NCBI RefSeq assembly: GCF_018223345.1
Contig: NZ_CP073587.1
Location: 2,329,001-2,393,000 of the forward strand
Direction: 5' to 3'
DNA from: Shewanella yunxiaonensis
Lineage (GTDB): Bacteria > Pseudomonadota > Gammaproteobacteria > Enterobacterales > Shewanellaceae
DNA: 64,000 nt
Position numbers and translations under genes: made by a program. Shown piece by piece: positions 18,156 through 27,492 of this stretch. The notes beneath the pieces are model-generated. The model saw only the letters and a list, made by a program, of their open reading frames with translations, was not told where the DNA came from and made no database searches. Position 1 is the stretch's first letter. Each line of letters starts with the position of its first letter.

Positions 18156-19649
18156 TCAACCAAGATTGATGGTCATGTTCGGTGCGTGTGAAATGTCATC
18201 TTCAAACCAGCGACTGGTGATGGTCTTGGTTTCGGTATAAAAGCGCACGGCCTGTTTGCCATATGCATGCTGGTCGCCCAAAAAGCTACCTTTCCAACCA
18301 GTGAATGAGAAAAAGGGTAATGGTACGGGGATCGGAATATTGATGCCGACTTGCCCCACTTCAATTTCATGCTGAAATTTACGCGCCGCCGCACCGCTGG
18401 CAGTAAACAATGAGGTGCCATTGCCATAGGGATTTCGATTTACCAGGGCTATTGCCTGTTCAAGAGAATCAGCCACCATACAGCTGAGTACTGGTCCAAA
18501 GATTTCTTCCCGATAGAGCGTCATCTCTTCGGTGACACCGCTGAAGAGAGTCGGGCCAACCCAGTTACCTTGTTCATAACCAGCGACACTGGCATCAGCG
18601 CCATCCAACAGACACGCAGCCCCCTCGGCCTTGCCCTGCGCAATCAATCCCAGCACTCGCTGTTTGGCCTGCGGACTGATCAGTGGTCCAAATCCGGCGT
18701 CAGTATCGTCCCACAGTCCTGGCCGCACTTTCGCCATAGCGTCTCGAAGCTCTGGTAACCAGGCTTTGGCGGCGCCGACAAATACTGCCACGGAAATTGC
18801 CATACAGCGCTGACCCGCAGCACCGACTGACGCACCTACCAGCTGATTGATCACCTGCTGCTTGTTGGCATCAGGCATGATGACGCAGTGATTTTTGGCC
18901 CCCGCAAACGCCTGAACACGTTTCAGATGTTGAGTACCGGTCTGATAAACATGACGACCAACAGCCACAGAGCCCACAAAAGAAATTGCTTTAATATGTG
19001 GATGACAAAGCAAAGCATCCACCACCTCACGATCGCCATGCAGCAATTGCAGCACGCCTTTGGGAGCCCCGGCCTGCTCAAACAACTCCGCCAGGCGCTG
19101 AGCCGTCATCGGGTCCTGTTCAGAAGGTTTTAGTATGAAGGTATTACCGCAAGCAATCGCAAGCGGGAACATCCACAATGGGATCATTGCCGGAAAGTTA
19201 AATGGAGTGATCCCTACACAAACGCCCAACGGCTGGATCATGCTATAGGTGTCGATACCACCAGCCACATTCTCTACCGTCTCCCCCATCAGCAACGATG
19301 GGATATTGCAGGCATGTTCCACAACCTCAATGCCACGCCAGACATCACCACGCGCATCAGCAAAAGTTTTACCGGTTTCCTTTGCCAGGATGGTTGCCAG
19401 CTCATCATGGTGTTGCTTAAGCAGATGCTGATAACGCAGCATCAAGCGAGCCCGCTCTGGTACTGCCACTTTTCGCCACGCGGTAAACGCCTCCGCAGCA
19501 CTGGTAATCGCCTGTTCAATCTCGGCGTAGGTCGCACAGTTTAGCTGAGCAAGCTCCTGATTATTGGCGGGATTAGTAATACTGATACAACGAGAACCGT
19601 TACCAGCCGTAAACTCGCCGGCAATTAAATGTTTTACGTGCGTTGTCAT
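18156..19649 (-). CDS. mmsA: CoA-acylating methylmalonate-semialdehyde dehydrogenase
   Basis: A 497-residue aldehyde dehydrogenase (ivdB in Shewanella naming) converting methylmalonate semialdehyde to propionyl-CoA. The catalytic Cys is in [11 protein letters not shown] at about 285, the NAD region has [10 protein letters not shown], and the family marker [15 protein letters not shown] is near 165. Length and motifs fit MmsA rather than other aldehyde dehydrogenases. It has 27 bp upstream to the thiolase gene stop and is cotranscribed with it. Confidence 0.96.
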   Translation of the reverse strand: MTTHVKHLIAGEFTAGNGSRCISITNPANNQELAQLNCATYAEIEQAITSAAEAFTAWRKVAVPERARLMLRYQHLLKQHHDELATILAKETGKTFADARGDVWRGIEVVEHACNIPSLLMGETVENVAGGIDTYSMIQPLGVCVGITPFNFPAMIPLWMFPLAIACGNTFILKPSEQDPMTAQRLAELFEQAGAPKGVLQLLHGDREVVDALLCHPHIKAISFVGSVAVGRHVYQTGTQHLKRVQAFAGAKNHCVIMPDANKQQVINQLVGASVGAAGQRCMAISVAVFVGAAKAWLPELRDAMAKVRPGLWDDTDAGFGPLISPQAKQRVLGLIAQGKAEGAACLLDGADASVAGYEQGNWVGPTLFSGVTEEMTLYREEIFGPVLSCMVADSLEQAIALVNRNPYGNGTSLFTASGAAARKFQHEIEVGQVGINIPIPVPLPFFSFTGWKGSFLGDQHAYGKQAVRFYTETKTITSRWFEDDISHAPNMTINLG

Positions 19650-19676
19650 AAGAAATAAGTCCTGTGGTAGCTGCCA

Positions 19677-20864
19677 TTAAACTTCGACAGCAATAGCAGT
19701 TGCCTCACCACCACCGATACACAAAGTGGCGACGCCGCGCTTGAGACCTCGGTGTTTCAGGGCGTGAATCAGCGTGACCAGAATACGGGCACCGGAACAG
19801 CCAATCGGGTGACCGAGTGCACAAGCACCACCATTGACATTGACTGTTGCAGGGTCCAACCCTAACTGACTGATTGCCAACATGGTGACCATGGCGAAGG
19901 CTTCATTGATTTCATAAAGGTCAACATCAGCAGATGACCAATCCAGCTTTTGCAGTAACTTGTTAACCGCACCGATCGGTGCCGTTGTAAACTGTGCAGG
20001 CGCTTGGGCGTGGCTACAGTGTCCTTTAATGGTTGCCAGAATCGGTAAGTCCAGTGCCAGAGCCTGAGCGCGACTTGTCAACATCAGTGCAGCGGCACCA
20101 TCAGAGATAGAACTGGAATTTGCGGCGGTGATGGTACCATCCAGTGCAAATGCCGGTTTTAGTGCGGGAATTTTTTCTGGTTTAGCATTTCCCGGCTGCT
20201 CATCAAGATTAACCTGATAATCTCCACGACGATCATTGATGGTCACTGGCACCATTTCGTCATCAAATGCCCCACTGGCGATGGCGGAATTGGCGCGTTC
20301 CAGCGAGGTTAACGCCCAACTATCCATATCACGGCGACTCAAACCAAATTCATCGGCTGTTTTTTGCGCAAAACTGCCCATTGAACCTCCGGTGTAGGCA
20401 TCTTCCAGGCCGTCGATAAACATGTGATCAACCAATCGACCATGCCCCATTCGTTGACCGGTACGGGCTTTATCCAGCATATAAGGCGCCCGGCTCATGC
20501 TCTCCATGCCACCAGCGATAATAATATTGGCGCTACCTGCACGGATCATATCGTGCGCCAGCATCACCGACTTCATACCCGAGCCACACACTTTGTTCAA
20601 AGTGGTTGCCCCGACCGACATCGGCAACCCAGCCCCCAAAGCGGCCTGACGAGCGGGTGCCTGACCGATGCCAGCCGGCAACACACACCCCAGCAACACT
20701 TCATCCACTCGCTCAGGTGGCACCTGAGTGTTGTGTAATAATTCCCTTATCACTGTGGCAGCCAGCTGTGGGGCGGGCACCGATGCCAGGCTCCCCAAGA
20801 ATCCGCCCATCGGTGTCCGCCGTGCGGCGACGATCACTACTTCATCAGTGATTGCTACGCCCAT
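19677..20864 (-). CDS. ivdA: Acetyl-CoA C-acyltransferase (thiolase)
   Basis: A 395-residue biosynthetic/degradative thiolase, the first gene of the operon. The nucleophile is Cys93 in NKVCGSGMKS, with the C-terminal NGGACALGHPIGCSGAR (His) and LCIGGGEA (second Cys) intact. It would cleave 2-methylacetoacetyl-CoA from isoleucine into acetyl-CoA and propionyl-CoA. Start 20864 has GGGGG a few bases upstream. A LiuR-like palindrome lies about 70 bp before the start. The name follows the Shewanella ivd nomenclature as I recall it. Confidence 0.94.
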   Translation of the reverse strand: MGVAITDEVVIVAARRTPMGGFLGSLASVPAPQLAATVIRELLHNTQVPPERVDEVLLGCVLPAGIGQAPARQAALGAGLPMSVGATTLNKVCGSGMKSVMLAHDMIRAGSANIIIAGGMESMSRAPYMLDKARTGQRMGHGRLVDHMFIDGLEDAYTGGSMGSFAQKTADEFGLSRRDMDSWALTSLERANSAIASGAFDDEMVPVTINDRRGDYQVNLDEQPGNAKPEKIPALKPAFALDGTITAANSSSISDGAAALMLTSRAQALALDLPILATIKGHCSHAQAPAQFTTAPIGAVNKLLQKLDWSSADVDLYEINEAFAMVTMLAISQLGLDPATVNVNGGACALGHPIGCSGARILVTLIHALKHRGLKRGVATLCIGGGEATAIAVEV

Positions 20865-20932
20865 CTTCGCCCCCTTGATAATTATGGGCTTCTCCCCAAA
20901 AGAAGCCTTCTTCGTTAAGCGACGCTACAAGA

Positions 20933-20952
20933 TTACGTTTACGCGAACGTAA
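20933..20952. promoter_or_regulatory. LiuR-like palindrome upstream of the ivd operon
   Basis: TTACGTT (20933-20939) and AACGTAA (20946-20952) form perfect 7-bp arms around six bases. The arms match what I recall of the MerR-type LiuR motif that controls branched-chain amino-acid degradation in Shewanella. The palindrome lies 69-88 bp upstream of the ivdA start. No liuR gene is in the window. Confidence 0.65.
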
Positions 20953-21061
20953 AGCAACTAGCCGTTGGTCTAATATTAGGTCACGCTGAAAAATTTGCGA
21001 GAGGATCGCCGCAGGAAAGCCGACAATGGCGAACCAATTGATGAGAGTGGACAACATAAAC

Positions 21062-21085
21062 AAAAGGCCACCGTTAACGGTGGCC
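21062..21085 (-). terminator. Terminator of metA
   Basis: GGCCACCGTTAACGGTGGCC is a perfect 10-bp self-complementary stem (21066-21085) followed on the minus strand by TTTTG, 12 bp past the metA stop. Confidence 0.85.
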
Positions 21086-21096
21086 TCATGCTTCAT

Positions 21097-22047
21097 TTAG
21101 GCTTTGCGCTGTTCCCAGGGAGTTTTCGCACTGAGATCGCTCAAGTCATACGGTGTCAGCTGATAGACGTAATAGTTGAGCCAATTACTGATGAGCAGGT
21201 TACCGTGACCAAACCAGCGAGCAACGGGTTCGGCATTGGGATCATCGTTGCGGAAGTAGTTTTGCGGGATCTGCGGATTGATGCCTGCGGCTAAATCTCG
21301 GAAATACTCGTCGCGCAAAGTGCCTTTACGGTATTCCGGATGCCCTGTCACAAACAGATTACGGTGGTCATTGCTGATCACTAGATAAGCACCGGCCTGT
21401 TCAGACTCAGCCAAGACTGACAATTGCGGATGGGCCTTTAATTCTGCCACGTCCATCTGTGCATAGCGGGAATGTGGCGCATAAAACACATCATCAAACC
21501 CACGCAGTAACGGTATATGGGCTTTTACCCGAGAATGTTCAAACACGCCGGAACACTTAACATCGAGAATTTTACGTTTCAGCCCGTACAGATGAAATAA
21601 CCCGGCATGAGCTGCCCAGCATAGAAATAACACGGAGGTCACATGCGTCTGTGACCAATCGATCACCTCTTTGATATGATCCCAGTAAGTGACCTCTTCA
21701 AAGTCCAATTTCCCCAGTGGCGCACCGGTGATGATCAAACCGTCAAAGTTACGCTCTTTCACTTCCTCAAAATCGCGATAGAAAGTGTTAAGGTGATCCA
21801 TTGGCGTGTGTTTGGACTCTTTATCATGGATACGCAATAAATCGATATCAACTTGCAGCGGTGTATTACTGAGCAAACGCAACAGTTGCGTCTCAGTTTC
21901 GATTTTGTTGGGCATCAGGTTGAGGATCAACACCTTCATTGGCCGGATGTCCTGCATGGCCGCCCGGCTCTCAGACATCACAAAGATATTCTCAGACTCA
22001 AGCACATCGGCAGCAGGTAAATTATCAGGAATTCTTACGGGCATCAT
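21097..22047 (-). CDS. metA: Homoserine O-succinyltransferase
   Basis: A 316-residue cytosolic enzyme that transfers succinyl from succinyl-CoA to homoserine, the first committed step of methionine synthesis. The catalytic Cys lies in [12 protein letters not shown], and His and Glu lie in [12 protein letters not shown]. The N-terminal [11 protein letters not shown] block is the family hallmark. Two adjacent ATGs (22047 and 22044) follow AGAGGCGG. A MetJ-type operator lies about 140 bp upstream. It sits alone and is stopped by its own hairpin, separate from the ivd operon. Confidence 0.96.
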   Translation of the reverse strand: MMPVRIPDNLPAADVLESENIFVMSESRAAMQDIRPMKVLILNLMPNKIETETQLLRLLSNTPLQVDIDLLRIHDKESKHTPMDHLNTFYRDFEEVKERNFDGLIITGAPLGKLDFEEVTYWDHIKEVIDWSQTHVTSVLFLCWAAHAGLFHLYGLKRKILDVKCSGVFEHSRVKAHIPLLRGFDDVFYAPHSRYAQMDVAELKAHPQLSVLAESEQAGAYLVISNDHRNLFVTGHPEYRKGTLRDEYFRDLAAGINPQIPQNYFRNDDPNAEPVARWFGHGNLLISNWLNYYVYQLTPYDLSDLSAKTPWEQRKA

Positions 22048-22183
22048 CCGCCTCTTACTGTTTGATAGAGACTCTCGGTTCTCTGGTTTACGCTTGATTA
22101 TTCGTACTGGCTGACTTTCTTCTGCAAAGCTAACGCTGAATGGAGAAACTGCAATACGGACTGATGATTAGGATCATACATAA

Positions 22184-22199
22184 AGACATCTGGATGTCT
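22184..22199. promoter_or_regulatory. MetJ operator (two adjacent met boxes)
   Basis: AGACATCT followed directly by GGATGTCT gives two 8-bp met boxes (consensus AGACGTCT) in dyad form, between metA and the divergent SDR gene. MetJ with S-adenosylmethionine binds such tandem boxes to repress met genes. Confidence 0.82.
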
Positions 22200-22277
22200 A
22201 CACTTCCATGATTAAATCTTGAGAAGGCGTCACTATCATCCTATCATAAAGCCCATTTTCTGCCGCAGAGTCACATT

Positions 22278-23042
22278 ATGTCCGCTACTTCAGCCATTAT
22301 TGTTGGTGCCAGTTCCATGTTAAGTAAAGAGATTGCCAGGCAATTATCCGCCGAAGGAGTTGCACTGGCGTTATTGGCTCATGACGCTGAATCTATAAGG
22401 GAATTCGCTGAGGAATTACCGGCACCGGCCAAAGTGTATGATTTCACCATTGAAGACCCACAGATATTGATCCCGCAGCTTGAAGCCGTATGGCGGGAGA
22501 TGACGGACGTGCGGCTAATTCTGGTTAACACTGGACTCAATTCCTATCACCCTGAATTACCTTGGGCGTTAGAGCAGGAAATCATTGAGGTCGATGTTCG
22601 AGGGTTTGCAGCCGTCTGCAATACCGCGTTTCGGTTATTCCAAAAGCAAGGTGTTGGACAGATTGCGGCGATCAATTCCATTGCGGGTCTGCGAGGTGGT
22701 CCCAGTGTAGCGTTTCATGCTGCAAAAGCCTTCGCTCAAAATTACCTGGAAGGGCTATCTATGCATGCCCAACGGTTAAAACTCCCTATTACCATCACAG
22801 ATATTCAACTGGGACTATTAGACAAGGCTGCATTACAACGCAGCCGACTATGGCTATCACCCGTCGATGAAGTTGCACGCCAAGTGGTGGATGCACTGCT
22901 TAAGGGTAAGCGCCGTGTTTATGTCACCAAGCGTTGGCGTCTGGTGGCATGGCTTACCAAGCTGCTACCAGAATATATCTACAACACGCGCCACTGGAAA
23001 AAGAAAAAATCAAAAGAAGTCTCTTCAACAGAACAACATTAA
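22278..23042 (+). CDS. SDR-fold protein lacking the catalytic tyrosine
   Basis: A 254-residue short-chain dehydrogenase-fold protein. The cofactor loop reads VGASSMLSKEIA (classical TGxxxGIG altered) and the Ser motif is NSIAGLRGG. The position of the catalytic Tyr is Phe: FHAAK instead of YxxxK, with the Lys kept. The tail is strongly basic (HWKKKKSKE). It sits divergent from metA and is followed by two hairpin terminators. It may be a redox-inactive or altered-chemistry SDR; the substrate is unknown. The motif alterations are direct observations, the loss of activity is inference. Confidence 0.8.
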   Translation: MSATSAIIVGASSMLSKEIARQLSAEGVALALLAHDAESIREFAEELPAPAKVYDFTIEDPQILIPQLEAVWREMTDVRLILVNTGLNSYHPELPWALEQEIIEVDVRGFAAVCNTAFRLFQKQGVGQIAAINSIAGLRGGPSVAFHAAKAFAQNYLEGLSMHAQRLKLPITITDIQLGLLDKAALQRSRLWLSPVDEVARQVVDALLKGKRRVYVTKRWRLVAWLTKLLPEYIYNTRHWKKKKSKEVSSTEQH

Positions 23043-23047
23043 TGACC

Positions 23048-23071
23048 ACCACCTCGTTAGGAGGTGGTTTT
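23048..23071 (+). terminator. Terminator of the SDR gene
   Basis: ACCACCTC pairs with GAGGTGGT around a five-base loop, followed by TTTT on the plus strand, 5 bp past the stop. Confidence 0.7.
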
Positions 23072-23082
23072 ACATTGATAAT

Positions 23083-23110
23083 AAAAAAGGCGCCAATTGG
23101 CGCCTTTTTT
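23083..23110. terminator. Bidirectional terminator between SDR gene and ompW
   Basis: GGCGCCAATTGGCGCC is a perfect palindrome (23089-23104) with A6 on the left and T6 on the right, serving both convergent genes. Confidence 0.88.
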
Positions 23111-23131
23111 ACTCCCCCCCAACAACGCAAT

Positions 23132-23773
23132 CTAGAACGAATAACCAACACTGATCATGTAAACCCAAGGATCAATATCAGTACTAACTTTGTAGTTGGT
23201 ATCCGCTAATGTGAATTTCACATCAGTATTAATTTTGGCGTACCAAATCGACGCGTTAACTAACCAATCTTTATTTATCTGGTAATCCAAACCTACCTGA
23301 GCCGCCAATCCCCAAGAATTGCTCAGACTTAGATTATCCAGACCCAACTCTTTAGCCCCAGCAGTAAAGTCGTTATCAAAGAACATGGTGTAGTTTACGC
23401 CCGCCCCAACATAGGGACGCAACTTAGACTGCGCATTACCAAAATAGTACTGAGCCACTAATGTGGGTGGTAACTGCTTGGTGTCGGCAATCTTACCAAG
23501 GCCTTTCAATTTTACGTCATGGCTAAAGGGAGTAGCAGCCAGTAATTCAACGCCCCAATTATCAGTCAGCATATAACTGAAATTCAGTCCTAACTGAGTG
23601 TCGTTGTCTACCTTAAACTCCCCAAAGGTCAATACATCATCACTAGATTCGTTTGGAGCTACCACCGCGGCACCAGCTCGAACAATAATGTCCCCAGCCT
23701 CATGAGCCATTGCCGGTGCAGCAGCAGAAAACAGTGCAGCAACTATCAATCCTGACAGGATATTCTTTTTCAT
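23132..23773 (-). CDS. ompW: OmpW-family outer membrane protein
   Basis: The product is 213 residues with a Sec signal peptide (cleavage after AMAH or AMA, about 23-24) and an eight-stranded beta-barrel pattern. It shows LRPYVGAGVNYTMFF, the OmpW signature, and ends in a terminal Phe (SVGYSF), as outer-membrane barrels do for BAM recognition. The family forms a hydrophobic lateral channel for small nonpolar molecules and is commonly oxygen-regulated. An FNR/EtrA-type box lies upstream at 23865. The gene is monocistronic. Confidence 0.93.
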   Translation of the reverse strand: MKKNILSGLIVAALFSAAAPAMAHEAGDIIVRAGAAVVAPNESSDDVLTFGEFKVDNDTQLGLNFSYMLTDNWGVELLAATPFSHDVKLKGLGKIADTKQLPPTLVAQYYFGNAQSKLRPYVGAGVNYTMFFDNDFTAGAKELGLDNLSLSNSWGLAAQVGLDYQINKDWLVNASIWYAKINTDVKFTLADTNYKVSTDIDPWVYMISVGYSF

Positions 23774-23864
23774 TCATTCACTCCATAGCGACTTGATACC
23801 GCATCAATTTTCATATTTCTTGTAACTGCAACGTCTACCCTGCCACCATCAACACTTAACAACA

Positions 23865-23878
23865 TTGATCTAAATCAA
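23865..23878. promoter_or_regulatory. FNR/EtrA box upstream of ompW
   Basis: TTGAT-CTAA-ATCAA is a perfect 5+4+5 palindrome matching the FNR consensus, centred about 98 bp upstream of the ompW start. EtrA is the Shewanella FNR homologue. CRP can bind close variants but needs TGTGA-type arms, which are absent. Confidence 0.8.
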
Positions 23879-24215
23879 TTCTAATTCCATGACATCAAAC
23901 AGATCTATATCATTGATTAATAGCTCACATTATTGTTTTATTGCATATTTTATACACCTTTAAAGTGTGCACTCGTTAACATTTCACACAATTCAACAGT
24001 ACAGATTTTGTGCAAAATTAAATTTAGCTAAAAAATTAAAATCTGATAGTTAGATTAGTGATAACAACTGGTCCAATCAGATATATATGCTGATTTTTAT
24101 AGTTTTATTAGTGTTTTATAAATTTACCAAAAGGCATCTTATTTGCTCACGTTCCACACCAGCAAATAATGAGTAAATAAAGAGGCTGCTACAGACCCCC
24201 CAGTGACCAGATAAC

Positions 24216-24247
24216 AAAAAGCCCCTGAATCGCTTCAGAGGCTTTTT
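24216..24247. terminator. Terminator of the cydABX operon
   Basis: The arms AAAAAGCCCCTGAA and TTCAGAGGCTTTTT (24216-24246) pair around a short loop, 22 bp past the cydX stop, with T5 on both strands. Confidence 0.85.
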
Positions 24248-24268
24248 AATTAACGGAGAACGAGCCGA

Positions 24269-24382
24269 TTACTTGTCTGCTTCTTCTCTATCCATGTTCT
24301 CTGTAGTTTCCAACCAGAGCGCATTGATAATACCAAAGGAACAAGCCAGCAACAGACCGAGTACCCAAGTGAAATACCACAT
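24269..24382 (-). CDS. cydX: Cytochrome bd oxidase small subunit CydX
   Basis: A 37-residue single-span membrane protein starting MWYFTWVLGLLLACSF and ending in an acidic tail (TENMDREEADK). The start MWYFxW and LLACSFG match E. coli CydX, which has the same length. The ATG follows CTAAGGAGCGACAGTT. It is 12 bp after the cydB stop, and so is the third gene of the operon. CydX stabilises the haem d site of the bd oxidase. At 37 codons it would be missed by length-limited gene calling. Confidence 0.93.
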   Translation of the reverse strand: MWYFTWVLGLLLACSFGIINALWLETTENMDREEADK

Positions 24383-24394
24383 AACTGTCGCTCC

Positions 24395-25555
24395 TTAGTA
24401 AAGTGAAGAACTGTTTGTTTCAATGTGCTGACGGCCGATACGACCATACATTTTGTAATAAGTGTACAAAGTGTATGCGAGCACAGTTGGAACAAAAATA
24501 ATGGCCACCCAGGTCATGACTGTCAGAGTCAGATGGCTTGCAGTAGCATCCCACATGGTCAGACTGACGTTAGGATCCAGTGATGATGGCATCACGAATG
24601 GGAACATAGACACGCCACAGGTCAAGATCACCCCAGCAATGGTCAATGAACTAAACAAGAAGGCAAATCCTGAACGTCCCATACGGCTAGTGACAACCAC
24701 TAACAGTGGTGATACCAGACCAATGATGGGGAAGATAACAGTCAATGGGTACTTGCTGTAGTTAGTCAACCAAGCGCCAGCTTCCACAGCAACCTGTTTA
24801 GTCGTTGGATCTGAGGCAGCATGAGTATCTAAGGCTGATTTCAGGACATAACCGTCAATACCGTAAGCTAACCACACACCAGCTACCGCAAACAGCACCA
24901 GGACTACCAGAGACAGGATCTGAGCCACACCCGCAACACGGGCACGCAATTCACCTTCAGTCTTCATTTGCAGCCAGCAAGCGCCCTGATTCATGAACAT
25001 TGCGGCACTGATCAATCCGGCCAACAGGCCGTACGGATTCAGCAGATACAGCAGGTTAAGAATCCAGTTGCTGTCACTAGTGCCATAGTAGGCACGCAGA
25101 TATTCATCAAAATGGAATGGCACGCCCTGCAGCAGGTTACCGAAGGCGACACCGATCACCAATGGGGGGATGAAACCACCGATGAACAGACACCAGTCCC
25201 AAGTTTTACGCCATTTTGGATCCTGAATTTTTGAACGATAGTCAAAGCCAACTGGGCGTAACCACAAGGCAGCCAATACCAGGATCATCGCAACATAAAA
25301 ACCTGAGAATGATACTGCGTAAACCATTGGCCATGAGGCAAACAGTGCTCCACCGGCAGTGATCAACCAAACCTGGTTGCCATCCCAATGCGGCGCTACA
25401 GTATTGATCATTACGCGGCGTTCAGTGTCGTCCTTGCCCACGAAAGGCAACAGTGCACCAACACCCATATCAAACCCGTCTGTTACGGCGAAGCCTATCA
25501 GCAGTACACCGACCAGGGCCCACCAGATAAATCTTAATATTTCATAATCAAACAT
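24395..25555 (-). CDS. cydB: Cytochrome d ubiquinol oxidase subunit II
   Basis: The product has 386 residues and about nine membrane helices. It opens MFDYEILRFIWWALVGVLLIGFA (read in pieces), with TDGFDMGVGALLPF and the WDGNQVWLITAGGALFA segment, all typical of CydB. It pairs with CydA to form the quinol-oxidising, oxygen-reducing bd complex in the inner membrane. The start is preceded by AGAGGGATTAGACC. The gap to cydA is 16 bp. Confidence 0.97.
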   Translation of the reverse strand: MFDYEILRFIWWALVGVLLIGFAVTDGFDMGVGALLPFVGKDDTERRVMINTVAPHWDGNQVWLITAGGALFASWPMVYAVSFSGFYVAMILVLAALWLRPVGFDYRSKIQDPKWRKTWDWCLFIGGFIPPLVIGVAFGNLLQGVPFHFDEYLRAYYGTSDSNWILNLLYLLNPYGLLAGLISAAMFMNQGACWLQMKTEGELRARVAGVAQILSLVVLVLFAVAGVWLAYGIDGYVLKSALDTHAASDPTTKQVAVEAGAWLTNYSKYPLTVIFPIIGLVSPLLVVVTSRMGRSGFAFLFSSLTIAGVILTCGVSMFPFVMPSSLDPNVSLTMWDATASHLTLTVMTWVAIIFVPTVLAYTLYTYYKMYGRIGRQHIETNSSSLY

Positions 25556-25571
25556 GGTCTAATCCCTCTGC

Positions 25572-27146
25572 TCAGGCTTCCAATTTTTCAAAGTGATAAC
25601 GGCCTGTCTTCAGACTGCTGGGGCCACGGCGAGCAAATTTGATCATCAGATACAGTTCAACCACCAACAACACTGTGTAAATCAGCGTAGCGGTAATGAT
25701 ACTGAACCACAGATCACCCGCGCTCAGAGAGGACGCAGACATGTAAGTTGGCAGCACTTCGGAGATTGTCCAAGGTTGGCGACCATACTCAGCCACAAAC
25801 CACCCACATTCAATCGCAATCCAAGGCAACGGCAAACTATAGAAAGCCGCTTTAAGTACCCAAGGCTTTTCTTCGATCTTATGACGAGTGCTTTGCCAGA
25901 ATGAAGCGGCATACACCAGCAACATCACGAAGCCCAACGCAACCATCACACGGAAGCTATAGAACAAGGGGGCTACATTAGGGATAGAATCCTTAGCAGC
26001 AGCTTTGATCTGTTCATCAGTAGCATCGACGATTTTATCTGTGTAAGGCTTCAATAGCAGGCCATAACCTAAATCGACTTTTTTCTCTTCGAATGCGGCT
26101 TTATCAGCAGGATCAACCACTATGCTTGGATCTTTCTTAGCTTTACGTAATTTTTCCAGTAATGCATATGCAGTCATACCATTACGGATACGGGCTTCGT
26201 GTTCTTTAACCAGATCGTGAATACCGGTAACCTGTTCATCAAGAGAGCGGGTTGCGATAATGCCCATTGCATAAGGGATCTTGATAGCGAAGTCGGTTTC
26301 CATCTCTTTCTGATTCGGGTAACCGAAAGCAGTGAAAGAAGCAGGTGCGGGTTCGGTATGCCATTCAGCTTCAACAGCAGCTAATTTTACTCGCTGAACT
26401 TCACCCATGCGGTAGCCGGACTCATCGCCCAACACAATTACTGACAGGATAGAAGCCATACCGAAACTAGCGGCTACTGCGAATGAACGACGCGCAAATG
26501 GCAGGTCACGTTTTTTCAGGATGTAGTAGGCGCTGATGGCCAATACAAACATAGAACCTGCAACATAGCCTGAAGCGACTGTATGTACGAATTTCACCTG
26601 GGCTACTGGGTTAAACAGCAGTTCAGTGAAACTGGTCATTTCCATTCGCATGGTTTCGTAGTTAAACACTGAACCGACTGGGTTCTGCATCCAACCATTT
26701 GCCACAAGAATCCACAAAGCAGACAGGTTGGTACCTAATGCAGTCAACCAGGTAGCTGCCAGATGCTGTCGCTTCGACATGCGATCCCAACCGAAGAAGA
26801 ACATACCGACGAAAGTAGATTCAAGGAAGAATGCCATCAGGCCTTCGATGGCCAGTGGTGCACCGAAAATATCCCCAACGTAATGAGAATAATAAGACCA
26901 GTTAGTCCCGAACTGGAACTCCATAGTCAAACCGGTAGCGACCCCCAATGCGAAGTTGATACCGAACAACTTACCCCAAAACTTGGTCATGTCCTTGTAC
27001 ACTTGCTTATTTGTCATCACATAAAGTGATTCCATAATAGCTAGCATGAAGGTCATACCCAGAGTGAGGGGAACAAACAAGAAGTGATACATGGCTGTCA
27101 GCGCAAACTGGAAGCGCGATAGCTCAACAACCTCTCCAACTATCAT
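25572..27146 (-). CDS. cydA: Cytochrome d ubiquinol oxidase subunit I
   Basis: The catalytic subunit has 524 residues and carries haems b558, b595 and d. His21 (AMYHFLFV) corresponds to the axial His19 of E. coli, and [13 protein letters not shown] is the conserved quinol-side motif. The long Q-loop between about 250 and 390 is of the E. coli L-type, with [19 protein letters not shown] (in pieces) and IIATRS. I start at ATG 27146 after AAGGAG; a frame extension to 27185 adds nothing family-like. High-affinity oxygen use is typical of this oxidase. Confidence 0.97.
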   Translation of the reverse strand: MIVGEVVELSRFQFALTAMYHFLFVPLTLGMTFMLAIMESLYVMTNKQVYKDMTKFWGKLFGINFALGVATGLTMEFQFGTNWSYYSHYVGDIFGAPLAIEGLMAFFLESTFVGMFFFGWDRMSKRQHLAATWLTALGTNLSALWILVANGWMQNPVGSVFNYETMRMEMTSFTELLFNPVAQVKFVHTVASGYVAGSMFVLAISAYYILKKRDLPFARRSFAVAASFGMASILSVIVLGDESGYRMGEVQRVKLAAVEAEWHTEPAPASFTAFGYPNQKEMETDFAIKIPYAMGIIATRSLDEQVTGIHDLVKEHEARIRNGMTAYALLEKLRKAKKDPSIVVDPADKAAFEEKKVDLGYGLLLKPYTDKIVDATDEQIKAAAKDSIPNVAPLFYSFRVMVALGFVMLLVYAASFWQSTRHKIEEKPWVLKAAFYSLPLPWIAIECGWFVAEYGRQPWTISEVLPTYMSASSLSAGDLWFSIITATLIYTVLLVVELYLMIKFARRGPSSLKTGRYHFEKLEA

Positions 27147-27337
27147 TTGTGACTCCTTACATGGTAATCCATCAACCCGTTTCAATCCCCATTAAAACGA
27201 CCCGACGGTGAGTAGGATAGCGTTAGTAATTTTGTAAATTTCTATCTGATGCTGCTCCATCAGATAAACCATCCAAATGATTCCCGAACGGCTATTCAGC
27301 AACACTAACCTTGTAAATCAGGTTTTCACTGCCTTAA

Positions 27338-27353
27338 CGTGACGCGAATCACA
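27338..27353. promoter_or_regulatory. CRP-type site upstream of cydA
   Basis: Read on the minus strand, TGTGA-TTCGCG-TCACG matches the TGTGA-N6-TCACA consensus with one mismatch, about 200 bp upstream of the cydA start. CRP control of cyd is established in Shewanella oneidensis. Confidence 0.72.
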
Positions 27354-27478
27354 TTTCATTAGAATTTTGTGTATAACTTCAAAATCCACATCATGCTTGA
27401 TACAAACAAAACATTAAATATCAGTGATTTGGATAAATGCGCTCGCCAAAATTCGCCATCATTTTATACCACTTGATT

Positions 27479-27492
27479 TTGACTCAAATCAA
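27479..27492. promoter_or_regulatory. FNR/EtrA-type site upstream of cydA
   Basis: TTGAC-TCAA-ATCAA fits the FNR palindrome with one mismatch and lies inside a larger inverted repeat, TTGATTT-N6-AAATCAA (27473-27492). It is about 340 bp before the gene, far for a direct activator. Confidence 0.6.

Larger units (their letters stand above)
23774..24268. other. 495-bp AT-rich ompW upstream region
   Basis: This region holds the ompW promoter side, including the FNR/EtrA-type box at 23865-23878, and at its far end the cyd terminator at 24216-24247. Between about 23900 and 24180 it is AT-rich with many short A/T tracts. I see no coding frame of credible composition there. Confidence 0.6.

Noticed and set aside
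20845-21096. An 83-codon frame on the minus strand upstream of ivdA
   Set aside because: It overlaps the LiuR-like palindrome, the metA terminator and the start of ivdA, and resembles no family; its composition looks like promoter DNA.
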